Positions 11,909 through 21,258 of a stretch of DNA of 64,000 bases are shown here, in pieces. Numbering within the stretch: position 1 is the first letter of the stretch; each line of letters starts with the position of its first letter. A program made the position numbers and the translations under genes. The stretch is taken from assembly GCA_013176395.1 (NCBI GenBank), contig JABMLP010000035.1:1-64000 (forward strand), in the 5' to 3' direction. Under the pieces are notes generated by a model, which saw nothing but the letters and a program-made list of their open reading frames with translations, did no database searches and had not been told where the DNA came from. This DNA is from Venturia oleaginea. Its lineage: Eukaryota > Ascomycota > Dothideomycetes > Venturiales > Venturiaceae.

Positions 11909-13336
11909 GTCCATGGAGGTTTCGTGCCTCCGTCTCCCTCGAAGCCTGTGTAGCCGGATACGCTCACAAAGCAAACTTCCCGCCCCATGATGGATACCGA
12001 TTAAACCTCACTGACCATGCTAGCAGTTTCGGGACATCCATCGTCAAACGTTTTGCGATGTGGATCTTAAATCAAATTGTCGCTATAATTTCTCTAGCTC
12101 TTCAAACAGAGGACTGAATCAATAACCTTGTTGAGCTACCTGATCCTATAGGAGACAAACCTACATAAACCGCGGCTTCGATGGTTCTGTACATATATAC
12201 ACATCATGCATACGCAAAGCTGCACATGACTGGTGCTGAAAAGACTATCGAAGGAATAACAACGCTAAAAACTGAACACGACGATACAAAGGAGCACGCG
12301 TTCAGCTCTGAAAGATAATTCTCGATGAATAGGCTGTGTTGATAGCTTCGAGACTGATAGTGATGATATTCATTACTAGGCTCGAAGATGCGTGAGGCTG
12401 TGAGCTATTAAACTTCTCCTCTCTTGATATATCGAAGCCTACTTGATGTAGATAACTCTAGTCTGGAAGTTGCGTTGCATTGATCGCAAAGCCACATCGA
12501 TCTGGGCCAGTAAATGGGCTTTGTCTTGGGCTCCTTGTTTCAAATACTAGAGTATTTTATACTTACTCCTCTCATACTGCATAAGCTTTAATTCCAATAT
12601 TAGGATGTTGTTACACATACACATAACATCGACTCGTGAGGAACATGTCTGGCTAGTTTGAATGAGTAACGCAGTCATGAGTGATCAAAATTAAATTGAT
12701 GGACAGTCACGTCGCAATGAGCGTCTTCTTTAACAATAGAAGTTCTAACGATCATCATCATCATCATCATCATTATCATCATCGTTAAGATATCCCTTGG
12801 CGAGACTTCTCCACCTTTTCAAGCGGTATGTCTTTGCCATTGACCACAACTTCCAACACGTCACCTCGAATACTCAATCTCAATAGAATCAAAAACTATT
12901 CACGGACACGCCTGCCCTAAGGGTGCTTATCTCTCATCGTATCCTACGTCTTCTTTACTTTTTGAATTTAGAGGCTTTGATTTAGACTTAATAGTTTCGT
13001 CAACGGTCAACTTAGAGATCCGTGACTCGCCTCACACATACTAGTCTTACTACGTTTAGTTGTATACTATCTATAAGTTTCGCCAGTATCCTTTAATTTC
13101 AGGACGCTATTTCTGAGGGGTTGGTGGGGAGTATATAATCTACCACGACGACAATCGGGCCGAATTATAGGATAATAGCAGACTTGAGACATACGTGTAC
13201 TTCTGGGCGAAGGAGGTATGCGAGCTTCTAATATCGGCTTTGTAATTCTCTTTGAGACTTGAAAATTAAGGAGAGAGCTATGGAAGAGATTTGAGAATAA
13301 TATTGTAGTACTATAGCTGGAGGAAGATAATAATAA
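11909..13336. other. Gene-free AT-rich stretch with microsatellite
   Basis: No gene seen on either strand. An ATC/CAT trinucleotide microsatellite lies at about 12751-12784. The stretch ends at the first retroelement repeat at 13337. Confidence 0.5.
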
Positions 13337-13410
13337 TGTGACGGCTTGCTAGGCTACTGGAACAACCACAGTGTTCAAGCACCTAACAAGGCGCCACAGT
13401 ACACGAGCCA
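13337..13410 (+). repeat. Partial tandem copy of LTR A
   Basis: These 74 bases repeat the first 74 bases of the LTR starting at 13411 with two substitutions. A head-to-head comparison shows an abrupt return to TGTGACGGCTTG at 13411, so this is a tandem partial duplication. Confidence 0.85.
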
Positions 13411-13610
13411 TGTGACGGCTTGCTAGGCTACTGGAACAACCACAGTGTCCAAGCACCTAACAAGGCGCCACAGTACACGGGCCACAGCAAGACCTATAAG
13501 CAGGCCTTGCCCCCAGCCCCCATTTACATAGCTACCTGTAGTTCACTATCACATTTAGTCCATACCTGATTGCTGCTCACGCCTTTCATTAGTTACTACT
13601 GGCCGTGACA
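13411..13610 (+). repeat. LTR of family A
   Basis: It begins TGTGACGGCTTGC and ends TACTGGCCGTGACA, giving TG..CA ends with inverted TGTCACGG-type termini. It matches the truncated LTR at 2421-2601. It is followed at once by the end of a pol gene instead of a primer-binding site and gag, so most of the element has been deleted. Confidence 0.8.
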
Positions 13611-13957
13611 ACCTATGGCGACGCAACATCAAGACTAAACGACTAAGCGAAAAACTTGACTTCCGGAAGCTCGGTGCTTTCGAAATCGACGAAGTCAAAG
13701 GTGCAGTTAATTACAAACTCAAGCTACCCAAGGGAATGAGAATACACCCGGTGTTCCACATCTCCTTGCTTGAACCAGCACACCCAGACGCCCCGCTTAA
13801 CGAAAAAACATTACTCCAAGGCGATCGACTTGAGTCTGAGTATGAAGTCGAAACAGTTCTTGATCACGCTATTATACGACGTCAACACAAGTACCTCATC
13901 AAGTGGAAAAACTATCCTACATCGGAAAACACTTGGGAACCTATGTCACACTTGTAG
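13611..13957 (+). pseudogene. Ty3/Gypsy pol C-terminus with chromodomain
   Basis: Last about 115 codons of an integrase-chromodomain polyprotein. The frame runs directly from the LTR junction: RRNIKTKRLSEKLDFRKLG, then the GPY/F-like end of integrase (LPKGMRIHPVFHISLLEP), then a chromodomain (ESEYEVETVLDHAIIRRQ, YLIKWKNYPTSENTWEP), to the stop at 13955-13957. Chromodomains steer chromovirus integration to marked chromatin. Everything upstream in the element is missing. The frame overlaps the antisense gene at 13941 tail to tail by 17 bases. Confidence 0.85.
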
Positions 13958-14795
13958 AACTCTCTCCAAGCCCTGCGGGATTTTCATCGGGCAAATCCAC
14001 AGCACTCCAGTCCACCGTCTCTGACCCGTCTGGAGAAAAGAAAGAAGCAAAGTCGAAAGGCTCAGAAGTAACTACTTCACCGCGCCTCCGCTTCGAGCTT
14101 CGCCTCTCTTCATCCTCCTTCTCCAACTCGTCCAACAAACAAATTGTTTTCGATTTCGCTCTTTCACAAGCCTGTTTCAGGATAAGCTCGTTACGCTTAA
14201 TCCGCTCCAACAACGTCGACTGCTTCTTTTGCCGACGAACGACCTCTTCCATCATTATCCGAACCTCGTCATTCTGTCACGGTACGACCGCGGACAAGTC
14301 CTTCCCATCGTTGGGGTGGCCCCACGGTACGTGATCAAGGCAGAACCGTAGTTCTGCCGAGGAAAGGTTTTAAAAGCCTGCGTGGCTTCAACCAATACGT
14401 AGCTCTTTGAGCTACGTCCTGTCGTCAAACCTGCCTGTTGGTTTGCCTGCCAGTTTGTATATAGCCTGTTGAATGATACCTGTTCCTGCTGCTGCTCCTT
14501 CCTCCTGATACCCGAACCCGCCCCGTGACACATTCACTACTGACAGCTTTTCCTTATCCTCAGCAATTCTCTGTTCCTTCTCTTCGCGAGTTTTGTCCAG
14601 CAACTCCCACGACACTTCAACACACGGTTTCCCCAGTCTCTTGCAGCTAGCGCATTTCGTTGAGCGCGTGGACGGCATTATGATGCAAGTGCGGTTATTT
14701 TCGAAACAAAGTTGACAGGAGAAAAGCGCAGGCTCTCCGTAGGTAGAAATTTCTTTGACGGACCTTTTGCGGTCTTGAGTATGTTTGGAACTCAT
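13941..14795 (-). pseudogene. Antisense Zn2Cys6-like gene of the gypsy relic, split by an LTR
   Basis: An ORF antisense to the retroelement, starting at ATG 14795 (MSSKHTQDRKRS). Residues about 28-60 show six cysteines spaced C-x2-C-x6-C-x10-C-x2-C-x6-C, the spacing of fungal Zn(II)2Cys6 DNA-binding clusters. A charged, probably coiled-coil stretch follows. After VVN the frame is interrupted by the solo LTR at 14275-14530; beyond it the same frame resumes (EVRIMMEEVVRRQKKQ) through a long basic/acidic helix and an acidic tail to the stop at 13941. Taking out the LTR and one CATTC copy leaves the reading frame continuous. Function unknown; a regulator of the element is a guess. Confidence 0.65.
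14275..14530 (+). repeat. Solo LTR of family B with CATTC target duplication
   Basis: 256 bases beginning TGTCACGGTACG and ending CGCCCCGTGACA. The five bases CATTC lie on both sides (14270-14274 and 14531-14535), a clear target-site duplication. It is nearly identical to the split LTR at 341-2420 but lacks the Fot insertion, so it serves as the empty site (around 14294). Confidence 0.93.
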
Positions 14796-15070
14796 TTTTG
14801 ATTTTGGGCTGCGGGGCTGGTGCCACCTTAAATAAGCGCTGAGGGACCAGCTTACTAAGGATGAGGGCTATATTACGGACATTGTCACGTGGACATGTAT
14901 TCGTTTGTATTCGGATGGATTTGATTGTATTCATGTGCATTCAAATACATGCCATTCTATCTCCTTATGATTGGTTGATCGTTACACAGACGATGTAAGA
15001 TCACGTGTGGTTCATTCTCGTCATTCTTGGCGAAATGAACAAAATGAACTTCCAGGTTCATTTGCTTCAT

Positions 15071-15098
15071 TATGTTCATTTTGAACAAAATGAACATA
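15071..15098. repeat. 13-bp foldback
   Basis: Perfect inverted arms TATGTTCATTTTG and CAAAATGAACATA separated by two bases. Further ATGAAC/GTTCAT copies lie just upstream (15030-15070). Confidence 0.9.
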
Positions 15099-15265
15099 TT
15101 AAAGAGCTAGGATTTCTTAGAAGATGGATCTCTATATATAGGGCGAGACTCTGCTCCCTCAGTGTCTCGTATCTTCACTCTCTAGCTACTTCGCTATTTG
15201 TTAAGGGATGGAATCCTTCTCTCTAGCTTATCCATGACTGGATTTCCAATTGTTCTCTTGTTATT

Positions 15266-15345
15266 CTGCAAGCTGTCATGTTCTATTTTGCAAGCTGTCA
15301 TGTTCTATTTTGCAAGCTGTCATGTTCTATTTTGCAAGCTGTCAC
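15266..15345. repeat. 22-bp tandem repeat, about 3.6 copies
   Basis: Unit TTGCAAGCTGTCATGTTCTATT repeated at 15266, 15288, 15310 and a partial copy at 15332. There are no spacers, so it is not CRISPR-like. Confidence 0.9.
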
Positions 15346-15680
15346 GTTTCCATTTAAAGATACTTTCTAGAAGGATCTATTGTAAGAGGAGGATTATATA
15401 TACGAGCTATCCTTCCTGTACTTACACTTTCTTCTCTGCACTTAGATACTTGAAATATAAGCTGTCTTCCCTCACTTGCGAAACACCTTTGAGGGTTGAA
15501 CTCTTACACTATTGCTTTTAGTTAACAATTCACGACTCTTATATTTTGCAAGCTTCGCTTTAGTTGTTTGATACGATATTGTCGCCCCGGACCACTTGAA
15601 CCCTACTATACGTATTAGCCAAATCCAGCTAGATTACTTTGAGTCATAGCCTCTGCGTAACAGTACGAGAAATACCTAGG

Positions 15681-15856
15681 TATTACGGGACGGTAGCTGG
15701 AAAGACGCAGCATACTCGTAGCCAAAGATTGTTTAGATTCAGTTAAGGAGTAAAGGTATCTACAAACAGAGAACCTCAATGAGGTTCTTTCTCTATACTA
15801 GGCTCAATCAGGCTTAGGCTCTTAGCCTATACCAACCATGGGCCATGCCCATAACA
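15681..15856 (-). repeat. 3' LTR of Gypsy-1
   Basis: 176 bases, on the minus strand TGTTATGGGC to CCCGTAATA. It contains a 19-bp palindrome (AGAACCTCAATGAGGTTCT) in the first half. It matches 21083-21258 exactly. Confidence 0.95.
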
Positions 15857-15859
15857 TTA

Positions 15860-15870
15860 CCCCCCTCCTT
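15860..15870 (-). other. Polypurine tract of Gypsy-1
   Basis: Sense strand AAGGAGGGGGG lies three bases before the 3' LTR and overlaps the pol stop region. It would prime plus-strand DNA synthesis. Confidence 0.75.
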
Positions 15871-18800
15871 ACCGGGTGTGCAGGACTAAAGAGGGTGTGG
15901 TAGGTGGGATAATCAAACAGACAAACGCCATACATCGCTTCTGCCAGCTTGTAGCAGATTCGAAGGCGCTGGCCACCGCTACTCGGTTTCTTCGGGCCCC
16001 TGTTTGAGCTCCTATATCTTCGCCGACACCGTCGCCCTTGCCATACTCTGCCTCGAAGCGGTCTAAGTCCTCGACTTCTGTGAATAATGAACGTGGCTGC
16101 CAATCGGGATCTGCATAGCCTTTCCATTTGATTAATAACTGACGAACCCAGCCTCGCCCAACCCGTTTCTTCTCTGCGCGAAGTATACGTTCTACTTCAA
16201 ACTCAGCCTCTGTTTCTTCGGTTTGAGGCACTAACGGTGGCGGCTGGGTATCATCGGATTCTTGTGAGGGCAGTGTGTCGGTTGCGGCTCGGCGGAGTAG
16301 GTCAACGTGGAAACGGTTATGGATACCACTTGGCAGGTCAGCCAGCTCGTATAACATCGGGGAGATCTGGTTCTCGACAGTGTATTTGGCTTGCTTCCAC
16401 GACAGTTTCTTTGATAGCTGCGGAGTATTGATATTCCTAAGGTTCAACCAGACTTTGTCGCCCTTTTTTAACGTTTCGGCAGCTTGACGTGACCTGTTGG
16501 CGTCGTTCTCCATCTTCTGCTGGGACCAGGCCATCGCTGCCTGTGCATATTCTTGTGCCTCTTCTATTCGTTGCACAAAGGTCTCGGCATCGGCTGTTGG
16601 TGAGTTACTGGGTGAGATTCGTTGTACTTTCTGGATTGGTTCCGCATGGTAGCCGTGGGTTAGATAGAATGGACTCATCCCTGTGACTGAAGAGTCACGA
16701 TTGTTCAGTGCTAACATAGCCGTAGGTAGTAGCGTTGGCCAGTCTAGTTGGGAGTATGCGATGAAGGCGCGGAGATAGCGTAGAACTTCCTGGTTCATAC
16801 GCTCGGTCGCGCCATCGGTCTGTGGATGAAAGGCTGTAGAGAGTCTCTGCTCAATCTTTGTAAGTTCGCAAAGCTTCCTCCAAAAACGACCTGTCCAATT
16901 GCTGCCTCTGTCCGACGTCAATGCCATGGGAAATCCGTGGTAGCGATAGTGGCATTGTAAGAACCTTTTCGCGCACTCTTTGGCGCTCATTGTAGTCATA
17001 GCCTCCAACGTAACACTTTTGAGGAGGCGATCTGTGATAACCATGAGGTATTTTGGGCCGTTTTCCTCCGCGGGCAAATCAGTCATGAAATCGATTGATA
17101 GCTCGCTGTGGAAGCGGGCCGGGATTGGAAGTGGTTTCAGAAGACCTCGCTTCTTATCACGCCATATTCCTGTTCTCCCACATACGTCGCAATTACGTAC
17201 AAACTGCCGGACTGTCTTGTATTGTTGGGGCCAAAAGAAACTTCTGGATAGAATCGCAAGCGTGCTATCTCTCCCTGGGTGTCCAGTAACATGGGAATCG
17301 TGAGTTTGTTGGACCAGCGTTGTTCGCAGCGGTTCCCAATCTGGTACCCATAGGATCCCTCTTCTCGTGACCGCGCCGTGGTCGTCTACTTCGCATTCGG
17401 GTAGCTGTACCGACAACTTGAGCTCTGGAGGAAAGGAACGTTCGCCAGTAACTATAGCCGTATGAATAGCTTCGTAGGATTGGTCCTCTGCTATTGCGCG
17501 ATCCCAGAGAAGTTGTAACTCTGGTTTCTCGAAAAGATCGCATCCTTTTGCAACTGACCGGTTTTGACCGTACCTAGTAGTGGACCGGTGTTGACCGTTT
17601 TCGGCAGTCAGCTGGTGTCGACCGTCCAGTCCAGTATTTTGCTGGGGCTCCCGTATAACGTCCCATGTACTATTGGATGTATTCGGTGTATTGACTGGGC
17701 AGATAAGGGCTTGTATTGCGATTGTTTCGGTCGTCCTCTCGGAAAGAGGAGGAAGCCATTCGTCCTTGATCAACTGGGCCACTCGCCCTTGTAGTCTCTC
17801 GTCGTTCTTGTCATGTGGCATATCTTGATGTCTTCTTGATAGTGCGTCTGGTCTTTGCGCTAGTTTTCCGGCGCGAAATTCCAGCTGGAATTGGTACTCA
17901 GATAGAATTAGCGACCATCTTGCTTGTCTCTCTGACAAACGCTGCGCTGTCATAAAGTAGCGGAGATTCTTGTGATCGGTAAGGACTTTGAAAGGTGCTG
18001 CAACACTGCGTAGTTCTCCTCTCCAGTGTTCAATGGACTTGATTACTGCCAGTAATTCTTTATCGTGGATCTCGTAGTTACATTCAGCCGCAGTGAGCTT
18101 GCGGGAGAAGTATGCTACTGGTCGTAGTTTTCCTTTCATATCCTTCTGCGACAACGTGCCTCCCAGCGCGTAGCCAGAGCAGTCGCACTCGAGTACCGTA
18201 TCCAGGTCTGGATTCCAGTGAGCCAGTATTGGGGCGGAGATGAATAGCTCCTTCAAGACTTGAAAGGCGTTCTCATGTTCTTTGTTCCAGACAAAAGCGA
18301 CGGCCTTCCGTGTTAACTTGATTAAGGGGTCGGAGAGCTCTGAGAAGTTGTCGATGAAGTCTCGGTAGAAATTTGCAAAGCCTAGGAAGGAGCGTACGCC
18401 TGTGACATTGACTGGAGCCTCCCATTCTTTAATCGCGGCAACTTTCTCTGGGTCGACTTTGATCCCTTCTCCTGCAGTGATAATGAACCCCAGATATTTG
18501 ACCTCCTGAACAGCAAACTCGCACTTGCTTAAGTCTAGCCGAAGTCCAGCAGTCTTGAGCTTGGCAAGAATTTGGTTAACCTTAACCATGTGATCCAGAT
18601 AGTCGCCGTCGCTCCATATCAAGACATCGTCCATGTAGGCTGAACAGCAGATATCTAGGGATTCCCGTAGGACTCCGTTGATGTATCGTTGAAAGCTCGC
18701 GGGTGCGCCAGCTAGTCCGAAGGGGGTAACTAGCCATTCGAATAGTCCAAATCGAGTGCGAAAAGCCGTTTTCCACTCATCGCCGTGCTTGATGCGGAGC

Positions 18801-19945
18801 CGATGAAATGCCGCTCTGACGTCAAGTTTGGTGTACCAACGCGCTGTTGCTAGATTTCTTAGGGTTTCTCGGATTAGTGGCAATGGGTAGCGGTCCGATC
18901 GAGTGATTCGATTCAGTGCCCGATAGTCTACACACATCCGAATGCCTCCACCTGGTTTCCTTACAAATAAGACTGGGGCTGCCGCTGGTGAGTTGCTGGC
19001 GCGTATCCAGCCCTTGTCCATATAGTCCGAAAGTGTTTTTCGTAGGACTAATAGCTCTTCCCTCGACATGCCGTATAATGGGCCCCAAGGAACTTCTGCC
19101 TCGCGACCTTGTTCATCTCGTATCAATTCGATAACGTGATCGCGACCCTCTTGATGGGGCGCGATCTCTCCGTCTTCGTCGTCGAGAAAGGCATCAGCAT
19201 GCTCTGCTATTTCTTCTGGTATCTCTTGTCGGATTTCTTCCTCAGTCTTTCTCTGTTTTCTTTCTGCTAACTTGCTTAGGGCCTTGTTGATATCCGACAT
19301 CGAGATAGCCAGCACTTGTGTACCATCCGGTCCATGTCTTCTCAACCGTCGCTGGGCCCTTCCAACAATAGCTGCAAATACAGATCCTGACACTAGACAA
19401 GCCGCCCGCACGTGAGCGAGCCGGTCTCGCGCTTTGGTGTTCTGTTCTAGCCACCCCTTTTCTCTTACCGTGATGCGCTGGGATCCTTGACCAATAAGCA
19501 GCTTTCTCTTAGCTGCTATATATCGCACCCAGTTTCTCTCTGCCCATGCCTTGCCTAGGATAATAGGGAAGCTCAATCCTTTCACTATATACCCATAGAC
19601 TCGCTCTGCTCGACCATCAATGTCGATCGTAGCGTAGGTCATGTGCGTAATACGGAGGTCTTCTCCGTTCTCGTGGCTCTCTTTAGCCAGTGCCAATTGT
19701 TTGGTGTCAATTGGGATGCGCGGTAGACGATGTGTTTGGACACTCTTCTCGCTGAAAGCAGCATAAGGGAGGCAGCCGTTATCAAAGAAGGATTCGGTGA
19801 AAGAAGTTCCGTTGATCAAGGTATCTATCAAGAAGGGTGTACTTTCCATCCTATCCTTTGCTGCTTTGATTTCTCTTATGCCTGGTAGCTTTGTAATGTC
19901 TTCGCCATGTACATCTACTTCAGACCCTCGTGCGCGACGATGCAC
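15869..19945 (-). CDS. Gypsy-1 Pol: protease, RT, RNase H, integrase, chromodomain
   Basis: A frame of about 1358 codons encoding the enzymes that copy and insert the element. In order: a retropepsin-like region with DNG at about residue 55 (the usual form is DTG or DSG); reverse transcriptase with AYMDDVLIW near 440; RNase H with ECDCSGYALGG near 590; integrase with an HHCC zinc region (HVTGHPGRDSTL, CDVCG), catalytic acids in SIDFMTDLP and SDRGSNW, and glutamate in the TERMNQEV region; and a chromodomain near 1250-1310 (LLIKWKGYADPDWQPRS). The frame lies -1 to gag and is open from about 19996, so Pol is probably made by -1 frameshifting before the gag stop; 19945 is a GTG, not a likely true start. 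No internal stop is present. Confidence 0.9.
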   Translation of the reverse strand: MHRRARGSEVDVHGEDITKLPGIREIKAAKDRMESTPFLIDTLINGTSFTESFFDNGCLPYAAFSEKSVQTHRLPRIPIDTKQLALAKESHENGEDLRITHMTYATIDIDGRAERVYGYIVKGLSFPIILGKAWAERNWVRYIAAKRKLLIGQGSQRITVREKGWLEQNTKARDRLAHVRAACLVSGSVFAAIVGRAQRRLRRHGPDGTQVLAISMSDINKALSKLAERKQRKTEEEIRQEIPEEIAEHADAFLDDEDGEIAPHQEGRDHVIELIRDEQGREAEVPWGPLYGMSREELLVLRKTLSDYMDKGWIRASNSPAAAPVLFVRKPGGGIRMCVDYRALNRITRSDRYPLPLIRETLRNLATARWYTKLDVRAAFHRLRIKHGDEWKTAFRTRFGLFEWLVTPFGLAGAPASFQRYINGVLRESLDICCSAYMDDVLIWSDGDYLDHMVKVNQILAKLKTAGLRLDLSKCEFAVQEVKYLGFIITAGEGIKVDPEKVAAIKEWEAPVNVTGVRSFLGFANFYRDFIDNFSELSDPLIKLTRKAVAFVWNKEHENAFQVLKELFISAPILAHWNPDLDTVLECDCSGYALGGTLSQKDMKGKLRPVAYFSRKLTAAECNYEIHDKELLAVIKSIEHWRGELRSVAAPFKVLTDHKNLRYFMTAQRLSERQARWSLILSEYQFQLEFRAGKLAQRPDALSRRHQDMPHDKNDERLQGRVAQLIKDEWLPPLSERTTETIAIQALICPVNTPNTSNSTWDVIREPQQNTGLDGRHQLTAENGQHRSTTRYGQNRSVAKGCDLFEKPELQLLWDRAIAEDQSYEAIHTAIVTGERSFPPELKLSVQLPECEVDDHGAVTRRGILWVPDWEPLRTTLVQQTHDSHVTGHPGRDSTLAILSRSFFWPQQYKTVRQFVRNCDVCGRTGIWRDKKRGLLKPLPIPARFHSELSIDFMTDLPAEENGPKYLMVITDRLLKSVTLEAMTTMSAKECAKRFLQCHYRYHGFPMALTSDRGSNWTGRFWRKLCELTKIEQRLSTAFHPQTDGATERMNQEVLRYLRAFIAYSQLDWPTLLPTAMLALNNRDSSVTGMSPFYLTHGYHAEPIQKVQRISPSNSPTADAETFVQRIEEAQEYAQAAMAWSQQKMENDANRSRQAAETLKKGDKVWLNLRNINTPQLSKKLSWKQAKYTVENQISPMLYELADLPSGIHNRFHVDLLRRAATDTLPSQESDDTQPPPLVPQTEETEAEFEVERILRAEKKRVGRGWVRQLLIKWKGYADPDWQPRSLFTEVEDLDRFEAEYGKGDGVGEDIGAQTGARRNRVAVASAFESATSWQKRCMAFVCLIIPPTTPSLVLHTR

Positions 19946-19953
19946 AAGGGTAG

Positions 19954-21048
19954 CTAGTTTTCCGACTCTGATGAGGCTTCCTGTAGGGAGTCATCGGTAT
20001 GCTGTGTGATTACCGCAGTGACCTGAGTCTTTGGACGTGTTGCTGGTCGGAATTCGCATACGTTCGGGTGGTGCTTGGGCTTCTTACAGCGCCCGCATTT
20101 GCCCGCTTGTATAAGTGCCAAGAACTCTGTTTGGAATCGCCATTTCGCTCTAGGTCGTCGGTCCTTCTTCGCATCCTTTCTGAGTGTATCGACCCGAGCT
20201 ATCAGTGCTGCGATCTGCGCTGAAAGGGCGTTGATGCCAGTCATTTCGACATCGCCTTCTGCGTCACGACTGACTGTTTGGGGTGATTGTGGCCTCCCTC
20301 GAGTCGTTGGCGTCTCCTTATCCGTATTTGGATAGCGGCGTTGGTGGGATAGAGCCTCTGTCTTCGTCGCGAAGTACTGTACATCTTTTACGTAAGTGTC
20401 GTAGTCGTCCCTGGACAATCGCACTGATTTAAAGGTCTGTTGGAGGGAGTAGTTGAGCGCGTTGTTCATGATAGTGATCTATGAGGCTCTTTGCGGCGCT
20501 AGGGATCCAGCTTGCGATGTCAGTTGTTCGAACTGCTGGCGGAAGTCTTCGAACGGTTGTCTGCTGCCTTGGCTAATCTTGTTCAGCTCGTCGAGAGCTT
20601 TAGCTTCCGCTTCATGATCTAAGAACTTGTCGTCCATATGCTTGATAAAGGACTCGGGTTCGTAGTTGTCATGTTGCTCTCCATTGCTTAGCCATTGGAT
20701 GACACGTTGTTGTTTCTCTGTCGGAAGCCCGTTGAAGATGTTCGCGCATATTCCTTGATTGCTTCCAAGCTTCCCATTTTCAACAGTGATTTTTGTCTTG
20801 ATCTGCCATCTGAACAGCGTGTAGTTGTCTCTTTTCCCGTCCCATTTAGGCCATGCAATAGCTTTTGCACCGGTGTTCCCATCAACACTGACTGCGGTCA
20901 GAGCTGCCACCAATTGTTGTACGGTGTCAGGCGAATTTGCTCGAGCCATTGAGAGTTTGTCGATTCCTTGCGTAATGCTCGCGATTGGGTCGTCGTCGGT
21001 AGTAGGGGTGTAGGTTGTAGGAGTCGATAGGGTACTATTGCTACGCAT
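19954..21048 (-). pseudogene. Gypsy-1 Gag with one in-frame TAG
   Basis: Capsid/nucleocapsid protein. ATG 21048 (MRSNSTLSTPT). The capsid part contains WPKWDGKRDNYTLFRWQIK and a long helical region (FEDFRQQFEQL). A single TAG at 20479-20481 interrupts the frame, which continues unchanged to 19954 and includes a Cys/His knuckle CGRCKKPKHHPNVC. A C-to-T change at a CAG codon would explain the stop, as would programmed read-through. The string tcG-GAA-AAC-TAG at the end overlaps the pol frame and is a candidate slip site. Confidence 0.75.
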
Positions 21049-21071
21049 CAAGTACACCTAGGTTTGTAAAG

Positions 21072-21082
21072 AACTGAATCTA
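21072..21082 (-). other. Self-priming primer-binding site of Gypsy-1
   Basis: Sense sequence TAGATTCAGTT starts directly after the 5' LTR. Its reverse complement AACTGAATCTA is found inside the same LTR (21136-21146, LTR positions 113-123). The match is exactly 11 bases and then stops, as in the self-primed fission-yeast Tf1 family. I see no match to a tRNA 3' end, which would end in CCA. Confidence 0.75.
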
Positions 21083-21258
21083 TATTACGGGACGGTAGCT
21101 GGAAAGACGCAGCATACTCGTAGCCAAAGATTGTTTAGATTCAGTTAAGGAGTAAAGGTATCTACAAACAGAGAACCTCAATGAGGTTCTTTCTCTATAC
21201 TAGGCTCAATCAGGCTTAGGCTCTTAGCCTATACCAACCATGGGCCATGCCCATAACA
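21083..21258 (-). repeat. 5' LTR of Gypsy-1
   Basis: Identical to 15681-15856. It holds the presumed transcription start at or near AACTGAATCTA (21136-21146) if self-priming is correct. Confidence 0.95.

Larger units (their letters stand above)
14796..15680. other. Gene-free repeats between relic and Gypsy-1
   Basis: No gene seen. It includes a foldback at 15071-15098, a TATA-like stretch (CTATATATAGGGCGAG) near 15132-15147 followed by CT-rich sequence, and 22-bp tandem repeats at 15266-15345. Together these look like the promoter half of an unrecognised LTR, but no partner copy is in the window. Confidence 0.4.
15681..21258 (-). mobile_element. Gypsy-1: near-complete chromodomain LTR retrotransposon
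   Basis: 5578 bases read on the minus strand: 5' LTR 21083-21258, primer-binding site 21072-21082, gag 19954-21048, pol 15869-19945, polypurine tract 15860-15870, 3' LTR 15681-15856. The two LTRs are identical over 176 bases by eye, so insertion was recent. The flanking pentamers differ (ctagg and gcatt), so the target duplication is missing. Its right edge cuts the RT frame of Gypsy-2. One in-frame stop in gag is the only obvious defect apart from the gag-pol shift. Confidence 0.93.

Noticed and set aside
15266..15345. Short regular repeats that could suggest a CRISPR array
   Set aside because: The repeats are directly adjacent with no spacers, in a fungal nuclear sequence.
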